A stretch of DNA of 64,000 nucleotides from Bacteroidota bacterium (GTDB lineage: Bacteria; Bacteroidota; Bacteroidia; Bacteroidales; GCA-2711565), in assembly GCA_018816945.1 (NCBI GenBank), contig JAHIVC010000025.1, forward strand, positions 24,288 to 88,287. The letters are read 5' to 3'. The stretch's first letter is position 1, and each line of letters begins with the position of its first letter. The notes beneath the pieces are model-generated. The model saw nothing but the letters and a program-made list of their open reading frames with translations. It was not told the DNA's origin and did no database searches. The position numbers were made by a program, and so were the translations under genes. Positions 44,269 through 52,465 of this stretch are shown here, piece after piece.

Positions 44269-45875
44269 TATTTAGCAAGTAGTTCTTTTCTCCCATCCGA
44301 ATAACATCGGTAAAGCTCTTTTCCTGAAATTAAAAGCCCTTGAGCAGATTTGCCGCTTTCATCAATGCGAACATCAATGGAGACTACTTTACCTTCATAA
44401 GAAATGCTTATCCCGGGCAGTTCGTTATGGCCCAAAATCATCCTATTCAACCCTTTTGAACCTAAAAATACATCAACAAACTGTTGAGGAACTCGGGGAG
44501 CTGTATTTTCGGAATAGCCATAACCCCTGTACCACAATGGTCCGTATGCACTTAAAATATCATGTTCAAGGCTTCCATCAACTATTTCCTTGCCCGAATT
44601 CAAATAATTTTGAAGTGCAAGGTTTATTTCTGTAAAACTGTACTTTTTTATTTCAAATTGAGGGGAGATTCCGGCATGCATAAATAAATTATCGTTGATT
44701 TGCAATATAACATTCTGATTCCGCAACCATCTGCCCAATACAGTTTCTTTGGCGTAAAGCTGAAAATAATTTGTAACTATATAACTTGTGAAATAATTAT
44801 ATTTCTCATTTATATATCGGTGATCACCTGTCAGTGCCATCGTTTCATGATTTCCGAGTAGAACGAACAAATTTCCGCCGGCCTCTGCTGCTTCAAAACT
44901 CAATTCATGCAAAAACCAAAGCGTTTCGGTAACCATGCTTCCACGATCAATTAAATCGCCCAGAAATACCAGTTGTCCTTTTCCGAAATTCCATTTTAAA
45001 TCCGAATCTATAACCTTATTATTGATCAATAAATTTATTAATGCCTTATAATTACCATGAATATCACCAACCGCAAATATCTCACCGTCGGTGCTTATTT
45101 TATAAGGAACAGGGCTGTACTTTTTCTGAAAATGATAAGTATTTTTATCCCTGCCAAAACCTTTTATAATGGTGTCTTTATTCGAAAAGTCTATTGTTTT
45201 TTCGATGATCCGAGTAGAATTTTCTGACTGAACCCGCTCAAAGTAAACCATATTTAATTCATCTTCTTTGACTTTATAAATGTACGGGCCGTCATGCAAT
45301 GAAGGTATCGTTTTTGAACCGAATACTTTAGCCTCCATATCTGCAATATATTTCTTTGCATCTAAATTTCCCCAATATGATGTATAATAAGTTGCCCGAT
45401 TTCCTGATGAATTTTCGAGTGTCGGGTCGGCACCTCTATCAATTAGAAGTTTACACATTGGCATATTATTATACCTAACAGCAAATATTAAGGGTGTATT
45501 TAAATTCCTATCCCTATAATTAACATTTGCCCCGAATTCAATCAATAAGCGTGCAATCCGATTACGGTCATATTTAATGGCCCATAACAGTAGAGGGTAT
45601 TTACCGCTTACATGATTCGGATCTGCACCTTTATTTAGAAATAATTTGGCAATTACAGTTTGATCGTATTTAATGGCATAATATAAACCTGATTTTCCAT
45701 CGCTAAATTCACAATCATAATCAGGTTTTTCCTTTAAAACTGTAAAAACATATTTATCATCTCCATTTTTTATTGCCTTAATCAGCTCTTTTTCATCTGC
45801 GGTATTCGCTTTCATTATCTGAAGCCAAAATAGCAATATCAGGAAAAACCCGAATTTTATGTAGGCTATTTTCAT
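44268..45875 (-). CDS. Ankyrin-repeat PPP-family metallophosphatase
   Basis: 535 residues with a signal peptide or N-terminal anchor (about 5-23). Four to five ankyrin repeats follow (about 25-170: SGLYYAIKYDQTVIAKLFLNKGADPN, PLLLWAIKYDRNRIARLLIEFGANVN, TPLIFAVRYNNMPMCKLLIDRGADPT). A calcineurin/PPP phosphoesterase domain comes next, with GDIHGNY (D271, H273), LGDLIDRG, LLGNHE, a MHAGIS block and LGHNE. All metal-binding blocks are present, so it should be active, probably in the periplasm, on phosphoprotein or nucleotide substrates. The exported ankyrin-PPP fusion is unusual. It is preceded by copy 2 of the duplicated leader. Confidence 0.85.
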   Translation of the reverse strand: MKIAYIKFGFFLILLFWLQIMKANTADEKELIKAIKNGDDKYVFTVLKEKPDYDCEFSDGKSGLYYAIKYDQTVIAKLFLNKGADPNHVSGKYPLLLWAIKYDRNRIARLLIEFGANVNYRDRNLNTPLIFAVRYNNMPMCKLLIDRGADPTLENSSGNRATYYTSYWGNLDAKKYIADMEAKVFGSKTIPSLHDGPYIYKVKEDELNMVYFERVQSENSTRIIEKTIDFSNKDTIIKGFGRDKNTYHFQKKYSPVPYKISTDGEIFAVGDIHGNYKALINLLINNKVIDSDLKWNFGKGQLVFLGDLIDRGSMVTETLWFLHELSFEAAEAGGNLFVLLGNHETMALTGDHRYINEKYNYFTSYIVTNYFQLYAKETVLGRWLRNQNVILQINDNLFMHAGISPQFEIKKYSFTEINLALQNYLNSGKEIVDGSLEHDILSAYGPLWYRGYGYSENTAPRVPQQFVDVFLGSKGLNRMILGHNELPGISISYEGKVVSIDVRIDESGKSAQGLLISGKELYRCYSDGRKELLAK

Positions 45876-45967
45876 CCGTAATAATTTTAATAAATAGGTT
45901 GGATGGAACTCGCATATGAGATTTTCATCCTTTATTGTTTCGTTAAACGATTATGCTCGTTTCATAA
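45876..45967 (-). promoter_or_regulatory. Duplicated leader element with mini-ORFs, copy 2
   Basis: It fills the 101-bp gap between the CotH-like gene stop and the phosphatase start. On the minus strand: ATGAAACGAGCATAA (MKRA, 45965-45951), then a second mini-ORF 45928-45887 (MKISYASSIQPIY), then the gene start in ACGGATGAAA context. It matches copy 1 (21489-21580) in order, spacing and the GCGAGTTCCATCC core. Confidence 0.6.
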
Positions 45968-45976
45968 AACATCAAA

Positions 45977-47062
45977 TTAGTTGTGCAATATTCGTGCATT
46001 CTCAATAAACACCCTCCCGACTTGTTTATCATGATTAATTATTTGATAAAACTCATCCAGGTATTTTATTATTCTCTTTTTCTCACTCTTCTTTAATAAT
46101 TCAAAATTGTTAAACAAATCATAAATTTCTTTTTTCCTTGAGTTAAAAAGTTGAATATTGGTGTTTATGATTTCGATAGGTTTTTTAAAACCACGATAGA
46201 CTCTCTCCTGAACAGTTTGGGTTTTTAGTATAGAATTAGGCTTTGCATAATATGCCGACACCATACCGCTCCAATCAAAATCATAAGGGATTGCTATTCC
46301 CGGAAGCTTTTGTTCTTCATCCTTTAGAATAATAACATTATGTAATTCATAGGTGGAATAATCGGTATTTCCGATCATGAATTGAAACATATCCATTAAA
46401 CAGGTATGATATGGATTTAATCTGATTGTGTGAATCTTAACAGAGTCCAATTCTACCCCGTTTAATCTTTTGGCAACGTGCATTTCACGCTCAATAAAGA
46501 ATGCGAAGCGTTGTATAGAGTCATTTTTTCGATCATTATAAACATAATTAATCATGGCGGGCCTAACTTTAAATGAACTATCCGTCAACAGATTAAATGC
46601 TTTATAAATTAGATATTCAATGATGGTATTTTGCTCGTAAACAGCAGCTTTATTACAATGTGTTACAAGTTTAATGGCTTTTTGACCCTCAAAAATAGTA
46701 TTAGATAATCCATCTTCGGAGAAGCGTAAACGCAAAGGTGTAAAAGCGCAAATATCCGGCATCCTTCTAGAAGTTCCTCTGGTTCTAATTTCAATTTCAA
46801 ATTCTTTACGATGACTCGTCACATCATCCCATGTCAGTGTAGCAGGGAAATAAGTTTTATCATCCGAATTTGCAAATACTTGATTAAAATCAGCCCGGAG
46901 CTTGAGTTGGATCATCGACTCGGATTGAAACAAAGGCAATACAGCACCTGTCTGTGTTTGAGCCGGTAAATTGCCGAATGAAACTAATACTAAACCCAGA
47001 ATTAGCCCTAACTGCAATAATTCAAATTTCAATTTTTTATGCAGTTTATCTTGTTCCATCAT
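45977..47062 (-). CDS. Exported CotH-kinase-like protein
   Basis: 361 residues with an N-terminal export helix (about 13-35). The core resembles the CotH atypical kinase fold. There is an early beta part (WDDVTSHRKEFEIEIRTRGTSRR), an LRLRF ... KAIKLVTHC strand with a lysine in the ATP-anchoring position, then IGNTDYSTYELHNVIIL and PYDFDWSGM, which recall the catalytic-loop and metal-binding Asp motifs of CotH. The C-terminal helices are lysine-rich. Some CotH-like proteins phosphorylate secreted proteins; here the assignment is by motif resemblance only. It lies 101 nt upstream of the ankyrin-phosphatase gene, so a secreted kinase-phosphatase pair is conceivable. Confidence 0.55.
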   Translation of the reverse strand: MMEQDKLHKKLKFELLQLGLILGLVLVSFGNLPAQTQTGAVLPLFQSESMIQLKLRADFNQVFANSDDKTYFPATLTWDDVTSHRKEFEIEIRTRGTSRRMPDICAFTPLRLRFSEDGLSNTIFEGQKAIKLVTHCNKAAVYEQNTIIEYLIYKAFNLLTDSSFKVRPAMINYVYNDRKNDSIQRFAFFIEREMHVAKRLNGVELDSVKIHTIRLNPYHTCLMDMFQFMIGNTDYSTYELHNVIILKDEEQKLPGIAIPYDFDWSGMVSAYYAKPNSILKTQTVQERVYRGFKKPIEIINTNIQLFNSRKKEIYDLFNNFELLKKSEKKRIIKYLDEFYQIINHDKQVGRVFIENARILHN

Positions 47063-47223
47063 TCACTCCTCATTAATTTTAATGATAATCTATTCAACTT
47101 TCACAATCAAAAATACGAATAAGTAAATAAATATAACGATTTTGTAATTTTATATTACTTTCGACGTATCATAATAGGTTGTTGAAATCAGAATTATTAT
47201 CTTAGTAATTAAATCCTATTTAC

Positions 47224-48405
47224 ATGAATAAAATTGATCATACATTAATAATTGAGGCAGAGAACTTCGTTAAAAACTTACTGGATGATAAATTAGCTCG
47301 CGAATTTTATTATCATGATTTCAAGCATGCAATGGCTGTTAAAGACTATGTTGAAGTAATCGCTAAAGAATGTAATTTAAATGAAGCTGATATAAATCTA
47401 TTACGGATAGCTGCACTATTTCATGATACCGGATTTATCAGCTCAGTTGAAAACCATGTTGAGCAGGGCATCGAAATCGTAACGGATTTTTTAAACAATC
47501 ATTTAATTGATAAGGAGAGTATTAATAATATCACTGAAATTATTATGGCTTCGAAGATGCCACAAAATCCAAAAAACAAACTTTCCGAAATTTTATGTGA
47601 TGCCGATTTGATGTATATAGCAGAAGACAACTGTTATGAACACATGGAAGCCATGTATGAAGAAGCGGTAATCACTCATGAAGAATACAGTAATCGTAAT
47701 CTTTTTGATTTGGAGACCATCCGATTTTTTTCAAGACATACTTATTTTACCGATTTCGGGAAAAGGGTACTACAACCTAAAAAAGAGGCAGCAGAAGGGT
47801 TAATTATCGAACGGATGAAGAGAAGGGAAGCAAGGAAAGGCAAGAAAGGGATTGTTATTAATGCAGATAAGAAGATAAGCTTTTATTCGAGAGGCGTTGA
47901 AACTCTTTTGCGACTTACGGCCCGAAACCAAATCAACTTAAATTCCATTGCCGATCAGAAATCAAACATATTAATTTCTGTAAATGCGATTATTATTTCC
48001 ATCATCATTACCATGCTGGTGAGAAACGCTTCTGATATATCGCAAAATTTTTACCCCGTGATGATCTTGTTGTTTGTTTGCCTTTCGACCATTATTCTCG
48101 CCATCTTATCTACTCGCCCCAATGTCAAATGGGGTAATTTTACCAAAGAGGAAATAAAAGAGAAAAAAGTTGATCTGATTTTTTTTGGTAACTTTATCCA
48201 TATGGAATATGACGACTATCTTGAATCATTCAAAAGCATGATGGAGAGTGACGAAGATTTATATGCCACAATGATTAAAAACCAATATTCATTAGGGATA
48301 ATCCTGGCCAAAAAATTCAGATTGCTTAAGTTTGCTTATAACGTCTTTATGATCGGGCTTTGCATCACCGTGATCAGTTTTCTGATCAATCTGTTTTATT
48401 CATAA
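47224..48405 (+). CDS. HD hydrolase fused to a PycTM-like (DUF5706) membrane module
   Basis: 393 residues. The N-terminal HD domain (1-200) has H31 and H35 (YHDFKH), H67-D68 (LFHDTG) and D126/D128 (LCDADL). A basic linker follows (RMKRREARKGKKG). The C-terminal part starts with a conserved amphipathic helix (LLRLTARNQINLNSIADQKSNILISVNAIIIS) leading into helix 1 (about 249-267) and helix 2 (278-296). A cytosolic segment (FFGNFIHMEYDDYLESFKSMM) and a last helix (about 370-391) follow. This C-terminal pattern is that of DUF5706/PycTM effectors of Pycsar-type cyclic-pyrimidine signalling. No cyclase gene is adjacent. It might be a membrane-disrupting effector or a housekeeping nucleotide sensor. 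Confidence 0.8.
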   Translation: MNKIDHTLIIEAENFVKNLLDDKLAREFYYHDFKHAMAVKDYVEVIAKECNLNEADINLLRIAALFHDTGFISSVENHVEQGIEIVTDFLNNHLIDKESINNITEIIMASKMPQNPKNKLSEILCDADLMYIAEDNCYEHMEAMYEEAVITHEEYSNRNLFDLETIRFFSRHTYFTDFGKRVLQPKKEAAEGLIIERMKRREARKGKKGIVINADKKISFYSRGVETLLRLTARNQINLNSIADQKSNILISVNAIIISIIITMLVRNASDISQNFYPVMILLFVCLSTIILAILSTRPNVKWGNFTKEEIKEKKVDLIFFGNFIHMEYDDYLESFKSMMESDEDLYATMIKNQYSLGIILAKKFRLLKFAYNVFMIGLCITVISFLINLFYS

Positions 48406-48413
48406 ACTAATAT

Positions 48414-50204
48414 CTAGTCCTTATCTTCAAAAGCATAAATATCTTTAATTAAATGATCGTAAGTAGCTTTTACCAGCTTACGTTTTAATTTCAGTGTTTG
48501 TGACAATTCTCCGGTAACAGGGGACCACTCATCGGCCACAAGCCTGAATTTTTTGATTTGCTCAGTTGAACCAAGTCGTTTATTTAAATGCGAAACTTCC
48601 TTCTGAATTCTTGAAATCAATTCCGGCTTTGAAATTAAATCACTATTTGTATGATAATGGATTTTATGTTTTGCAGCCCAGAAATGCAGGGTATTAAAGC
48701 TCGGAGAAATGATTGCACTGGCAAATTTCTGATTTTCGCCCACTACTATCAATTGCTCAATGAATGGTGATTCTTTAAAAATATTTTCAATTACCTGTGG
48801 GGCAATATATTTCCCTGAAGATATCTTGAAAATTTCCTTTTTACGATCCGTGATTTTTAAAAATCGGCCTTCAACCATAACTCCTATATCTCCTGTATGA
48901 AGCCATCCATCCTTATCTATCACTTCATTGGTTTGCGCTTCATCTTTATAATATCCCATCATGATCCCATCACCTTTTGCAAGGATTTCGCCATCTTCTG
49001 CCAATTTAATGGTTACGCCAGGCAATGCGGGCCCAACTGTCCCAAACATTACGTTGTCGGTATTTGTAGGGTCGTTAACGGCAATAACCGGGGATGATTC
49101 TGTTAAGCCAAAGCCTTCGTATATGGGCATTTCAGCTGCCCAAAAAATCCGTTGCAATCTGGTTTGCAAAGCGGACCCCCCCGACACGATTAAATTCACA
49201 CTTCCACCCAACCCTGCTCTCCATTTACTAAAGATTAATTTTCGGGCAATTTTTAATCTCTGATTGTAATACCAACCCTGGTTTTTATGTATATCATAAC
49301 TTTTACCAATGCGTACTGCCCAGAAAAATAAAAATTTCTTTATTCCGCTCAGGTCCTTTCCTTTGGCTATAATACTATCGTAAACTTTTTCCAATAATCT
49401 TGGAACGGTATTAAATACATGAGGTTTTATTTCTTTGATGAACTCCCCTATTTTAGCCAGATTTTCAACATAATAAATACTTACCCCGTTCAATTGGAAA
49501 TTATAAACCATCATCCGCTCATAAACATGGCATAAAGGAAGGAAGCTTAAAGCCCGATGTGTGTCATTTAGAGGTAACATTTTACCTGTCGTCATTGAGT
49601 TACTTAGCAGATTCTTATGCGATAACATCACTCCTTTGGGGTTTCCTGTTGTTCCCGAAGTATAAATGATAGTTAATAAATCTTCGGTTTTTATACCGTC
49701 TTTTCTATCCTGAAGCATTTGACCGAATTCATCCCTTTTTCCTTTACCAATCTCAGCTATTTCTTTCCAATTCTTTACACCTTCAATCTGGTTAAAGGTA
49801 TAAACCTGATCGGCTAAATTTACTTTTATAATGCTTGGCATAAGCTTATCCAATAACAATTTATCTGAAATAAAGAGCATCCTGATTTCAGCATGTTTAA
49901 AGATAAATTCATGATCACTATCACTTAAAGTTGGGTATATCGGAACATGAATTGCCCCTACCTGGGCCAGGCTCATATCCATAAAATTCCATTCAGGGCG
50001 ATTTGTTGTTATGGTCCCTATTTTATCACCTTTGTTAACTCCAAGTGCCAAAAAGCCCAAACTTAAGAGTTCAACCATTTCCAGATAATCCTTTGATGAA
50101 TAAGTGATCCAGTTAGTATCCACTTTTCTAGCGAAGGCAACTTCTTTATCTGCATAATTTACGCGATAAAGATCCAAAATATCAAAAATTCGTGTCATAC
50201 TCAT
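48414..50204 (-). CDS. Long-chain acyl-CoA synthetase (AMP-forming)
   Basis: 596 residues of the adenylate-forming superfamily. The P-loop is YTSGTTGNPKG (181-191). Other blocks include the LPLCHVYER segment, EGFGLTESSP (A5), a GDGIMMGYY motif, WLHTGDIG (A7), FLKITDRKKEIFK (A8) and a C-terminal GELSQTLKLKRK lysine-bearing loop. It activates fatty acids to acyl-CoA through acyl-AMP at the inner face of the membrane, feeding beta-oxidation or lipid synthesis. The length and the SFLPLCHVYERM block match eukaryote-like FadD15-type enzymes common in Bacteroidota. It converges on the HD-PycTM gene with a 9-nt gap. Confidence 0.93.
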   Translation of the reverse strand: MSMTRIFDILDLYRVNYADKEVAFARKVDTNWITYSSKDYLEMVELLSLGFLALGVNKGDKIGTITTNRPEWNFMDMSLAQVGAIHVPIYPTLSDSDHEFIFKHAEIRMLFISDKLLLDKLMPSIIKVNLADQVYTFNQIEGVKNWKEIAEIGKGKRDEFGQMLQDRKDGIKTEDLLTIIYTSGTTGNPKGVMLSHKNLLSNSMTTGKMLPLNDTHRALSFLPLCHVYERMMVYNFQLNGVSIYYVENLAKIGEFIKEIKPHVFNTVPRLLEKVYDSIIAKGKDLSGIKKFLFFWAVRIGKSYDIHKNQGWYYNQRLKIARKLIFSKWRAGLGGSVNLIVSGGSALQTRLQRIFWAAEMPIYEGFGLTESSPVIAVNDPTNTDNVMFGTVGPALPGVTIKLAEDGEILAKGDGIMMGYYKDEAQTNEVIDKDGWLHTGDIGVMVEGRFLKITDRKKEIFKISSGKYIAPQVIENIFKESPFIEQLIVVGENQKFASAIISPSFNTLHFWAAKHKIHYHTNSDLISKPELISRIQKEVSHLNKRLGSTEQIKKFRLVADEWSPVTGELSQTLKLKRKLVKATYDHLIKDIYAFEDKD

Positions 50205-50500
50205 AACTTAAAATATCTATAAACTATTAACTAAATTTCAATCTCAACAACTATGTGTTGACCAATTTGAACATACAGGCAACTAATTTGACATTTATTA
50301 ATCCGGATTGGATATTATAAAATGACGGCATTGCAGGCTTTTTTTTAAATCCTCTATTATGGGCGAAAGTTAATAATATTAATTTGTATTCGATCCTAAC
50401 CTCATTAAATATTATTTAAAAGTTCTATCCTAAAATTGCCCGATCTTTAGTTTTTTTTTTATAATTTTGAAGGATATAAGTAGAAACTTTAACATTAAAT

Positions 50501-50860
50501 ATGATGGATAGATATATAACCATCAAGCCTTGGGAAACAAATGCACCTCATCATCTTGAGTTGTTTGCTAATGATTTGGTTGAGGTTGTCGAAAAACAGC
50601 CGAACAAACCTGAATGGAAAGACTGGATATGGTGTCATGACTCCATTAATTCAGGTTGGGTTCCAAAACATCTGATTGCTATCATAGATAACAACACAGG
50701 AAAAGCTTTGGATAATTATTCGGCCAAAGAGTTAAGTATTGGCGCAGGTGAAGTCATCACCGGAATTCAGGAGTATTGTGGCTGGGTATGGAGTGTGAAT
50801 GATGATAGTGGCGAAAAAGGTTGGTTACCCGAAGAAATCTTACTTAAACTCTCAACATAG
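50501..50860 (+). CDS. Small tandem SH3-like domain protein
   Basis: 119 residues made of two SH3-like units. The first (about 5-60) reads LELFANDLVEVVEKQPNKPEWKDWIWCHDSINSGWVPKHLI; the second (about 70-117) reads LSIGAGEVITGIQEYCGWVWSVNDDSGEKGWLPEEIL. Each has the typical L-x-x-GD/E, W-x-W and G-W-V/L-P elements. There is no signal peptide, so it is probably cytosolic and acts by binding a partner. The start may be either of two adjacent ATGs. A TAATTTTG sequence (50462-50469) is a possible -7 box. It stands alone. Confidence 0.8.
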   Translation: MMDRYITIKPWETNAPHHLELFANDLVEVVEKQPNKPEWKDWIWCHDSINSGWVPKHLIAIIDNNTGKALDNYSAKELSIGAGEVITGIQEYCGWVWSVNDDSGEKGWLPEEILLKLST

Positions 50861-50895
50861 ATCCGGAATCGTATCTTGAGGTGACCGCCAATGCT

Positions 50896-51143
50896 GGTTG
50901 AGCGCAGCCGAAACTACCCTTCGACACCCTTCGACATTTATCCGCCTTTGGCGGAAGCTCGAAGTGACCATCGTTGTTGTTCGTTATCATAATAGAAACC
51001 TCGTCAGTTCGAGCCAGTCGAGAACTGAACGTGAGACAAAGAGTAAAAAAACTTCTCGACGTTTATCCGCCTTTGGTGGAAGCTCGAAATGACCTTTGAG
51101 ATGAAGACCTTTTTGATGGTAGTTGAGCGCAGCCTGAACTACC
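50896..51143. repeat. Intergenic repeats between the SH3 gene and the arsR operon
   Basis: A 38-nt direct repeat occurs at 50932-50969 and 51057-51094 (about three differences). Each copy contains a TCCGCC-TTT-GGCGGA-type hairpin and AGCTCGAA. A second pair, GGTTGAGCGCAGCCGAA and AGTTGAGCGCAGCCTGAA, flanks it at about 50896 and 51120. Short open frames here are not credible genes. The GC content is higher than in the flanks. Confidence 0.6.
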
Positions 51144-51192
51144 TATTTAGGAACACAATCCCATCCATGAAGTAAAATATTATCAATTTTTG

Positions 51193-51231
51193 TTTGGAAT
51201 AAAAATACTTATGTCGTATGTTTGCGTCATA
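51193..51231 (+). promoter_or_regulatory. Promoter and operator of the arsR-arsM-copA operon
   Basis: TTTG (51193-51196) and TATGTTTG (51217-51224), 20 nt apart, form a Bacteroidota promoter. An imperfect dyad TATGTCG-N8-CGTCATA (51210-51231) covers the -7 box and is a natural ArsR site. This places transcription start near 51231, so the in-frame ATG at 51218 cannot be the start codon and the ATG at 51251 is chosen. Confidence 0.6.
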
Positions 51232-51250
51232 TATCATTAACACAAAAATC

Positions 51251-51577
51251 ATGACTTACGCCAAAACAGATGCTTTTGATTCCGACCTGCAGGATGTTGC
51301 CAGAATCGCAAAAGCCTTATCACATCCGGCACGCTTAGCGATCATCAAATACCTCGCTGAATGCAATAAGTGCATCTCCGGTGATATTGCCAATGAATTA
51401 CCTCTCAGTCGTACAACCGTTTCTCAACACTTACAAGAACTTAAGAGCCTGGGGCTAATTGATGGTGAAATTGATGGAGTTAAAATCTGCTATTGCCTTA
51501 ATCAAATAAATATCATGGATGCCCGTGATAAAATCCAATCTTTTTTTAAACTTGGATTTCCGGGCTGTAACTGTTAA
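51251..51577 (+). CDS. arsR: ArsR-family metalloregulator
   Basis: 108 residues from the ATG at 51251. The winged helix-turn-helix is clear: IAKALSHPARLAIIKYLAECNKCISGDIANELPLSRTTVSQHLQELKSLGLIDGEIDGVKICYCLN. Thiol candidates for As(III) or another metal are C-x-x-C in ECNKC (before the helix), IC-YC in the wing and a terminal GCNC. The spacing differs from the classic ELCVCDL site, so the inducer site may be novel or terminal. It would repress the operon and release on thiophilic metal(loid). The arsM gene follows after 12 nt. Confidence 0.88.
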   Translation: MTYAKTDAFDSDLQDVARIAKALSHPARLAIIKYLAECNKCISGDIANELPLSRTTVSQHLQELKSLGLIDGEIDGVKICYCLNQINIMDARDKIQSFFKLGFPGCNC

Positions 51578-51589
51578 AATTTTAAAAAA

Positions 51590-52426
51590 ATGCAAACAAA
51601 CGAAGAAATCAAAAACGAAGTAAAGAAAAAATACGGACAGATTGCCAATCAAAGCAAAGAACAAAACAAACAGAGTTGCTGTGGTTCTGGTGAATCTTGT
51701 GGCACTATTGATTATTCAGTATTTTCTGATGATTATTCAAAAATAGAAGGTTATATGCCCGATGCTGACCTTGGATTGGGTTGTGGCTTACCAACAAAAT
51801 TCGCACTGATCAATGAAGGTGATATAGTACTTGATTTAGGTTCAGGTGCCGGAAACGATTGTTTTGTAGCCCGACAAATCGTTGGTAAAGAGGGCAAAGT
51901 AATTGGGCTGGATTTTACCGAAAGCATGATCGAAAAAGCACGGATCAATGCCGACAAATTAGGCTATAAAAATGTTGAATTCCGACTTGGAGAAATTGAA
52001 AATATGCCTATTGGAGGCAAGTCAATTGATGTAATTGTAAGCAACTGCGTAATGAATCTGGTTCCGGATAAACAAAAAGCATTTTCCGAAGCCTTTCGGG
52101 TATTGGCACCAGGAGGTCATTTCAGTATATCAGATGTTGTTTTAAGAGGAAAACTTCCTGAAAGCTTTGTGAAAGATGCTGAGCTCTGGGCAGGATGTGT
52201 TTCAGGGGCGATGCAAATGGATGAATACCTAAATTTGATCGAAGATGCCGGGTTTAGAAATATAAAGGTACAAACCGAAAAAAAAATTGATTTGCCTGAT
52301 CAGGTTCTTTATGATAATTTTCCTAAAGATTTGGTTGATGAATTCAAGCAATCAAACACCGGAATTTATAGCATTACGGTTTATGCCGAAAAACCATGTT
52401 CAGATTGTGGCTGCAGTTGTTGTTGA
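51590..52426 (+). CDS. arsM: Arsenite S-adenosylmethionine methyltransferase
   Basis: 278 residues. The N-terminal cysteine pair (KQSCCGSGESCG) and the SAM fold (VLDLGSGAGNDCFVARQIVG, GLDFTESMIEKAR) are followed by the ArsM-specific region with VSNCVMNLVPDK and ELWAGCVSGAM. These supply the catalytic and As-binding cysteines in addition to the N-terminal ones. It ends in CSDCGCSCC. It transfers methyl groups from SAM to arsenite, producing methylated (partly volatile) arsenicals. It lies between arsR and copA and is probably co-induced. Confidence 0.92.
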   Translation: MQTNEEIKNEVKKKYGQIANQSKEQNKQSCCGSGESCGTIDYSVFSDDYSKIEGYMPDADLGLGCGLPTKFALINEGDIVLDLGSGAGNDCFVARQIVGKEGKVIGLDFTESMIEKARINADKLGYKNVEFRLGEIENMPIGGKSIDVIVSNCVMNLVPDKQKAFSEAFRVLAPGGHFSISDVVLRGKLPESFVKDAELWAGCVSGAMQMDEYLNLIEDAGFRNIKVQTEKKIDLPDQVLYDNFPKDLVDEFKQSNTGIYSITVYAEKPCSDCGCSCC

Positions 52427-52465
52427 TTTTTCTTAAAATAACCTTGTTTTAAAACGAAATAAACA

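Noticed and set aside
47224..48405. A complete Pycsar defence operon
   Set aside because: No uridylate or cytidylate cyclase is adjacent and the neighbours are housekeeping or envelope genes, so a defence operon is not claimed.
50898..51092. A 64-residue open frame
   Set aside because: It lies wholly within the intergenic direct repeats, is serine/arginine/threonine-rich with no domain, and the flanking repeats give open frames by composition.
50898..51143. CRISPR-like repeats
   Set aside because: Only two copies of a 38-nt repeat, unequal spacing and no cas genes; they are dispersed intergenic repeats.
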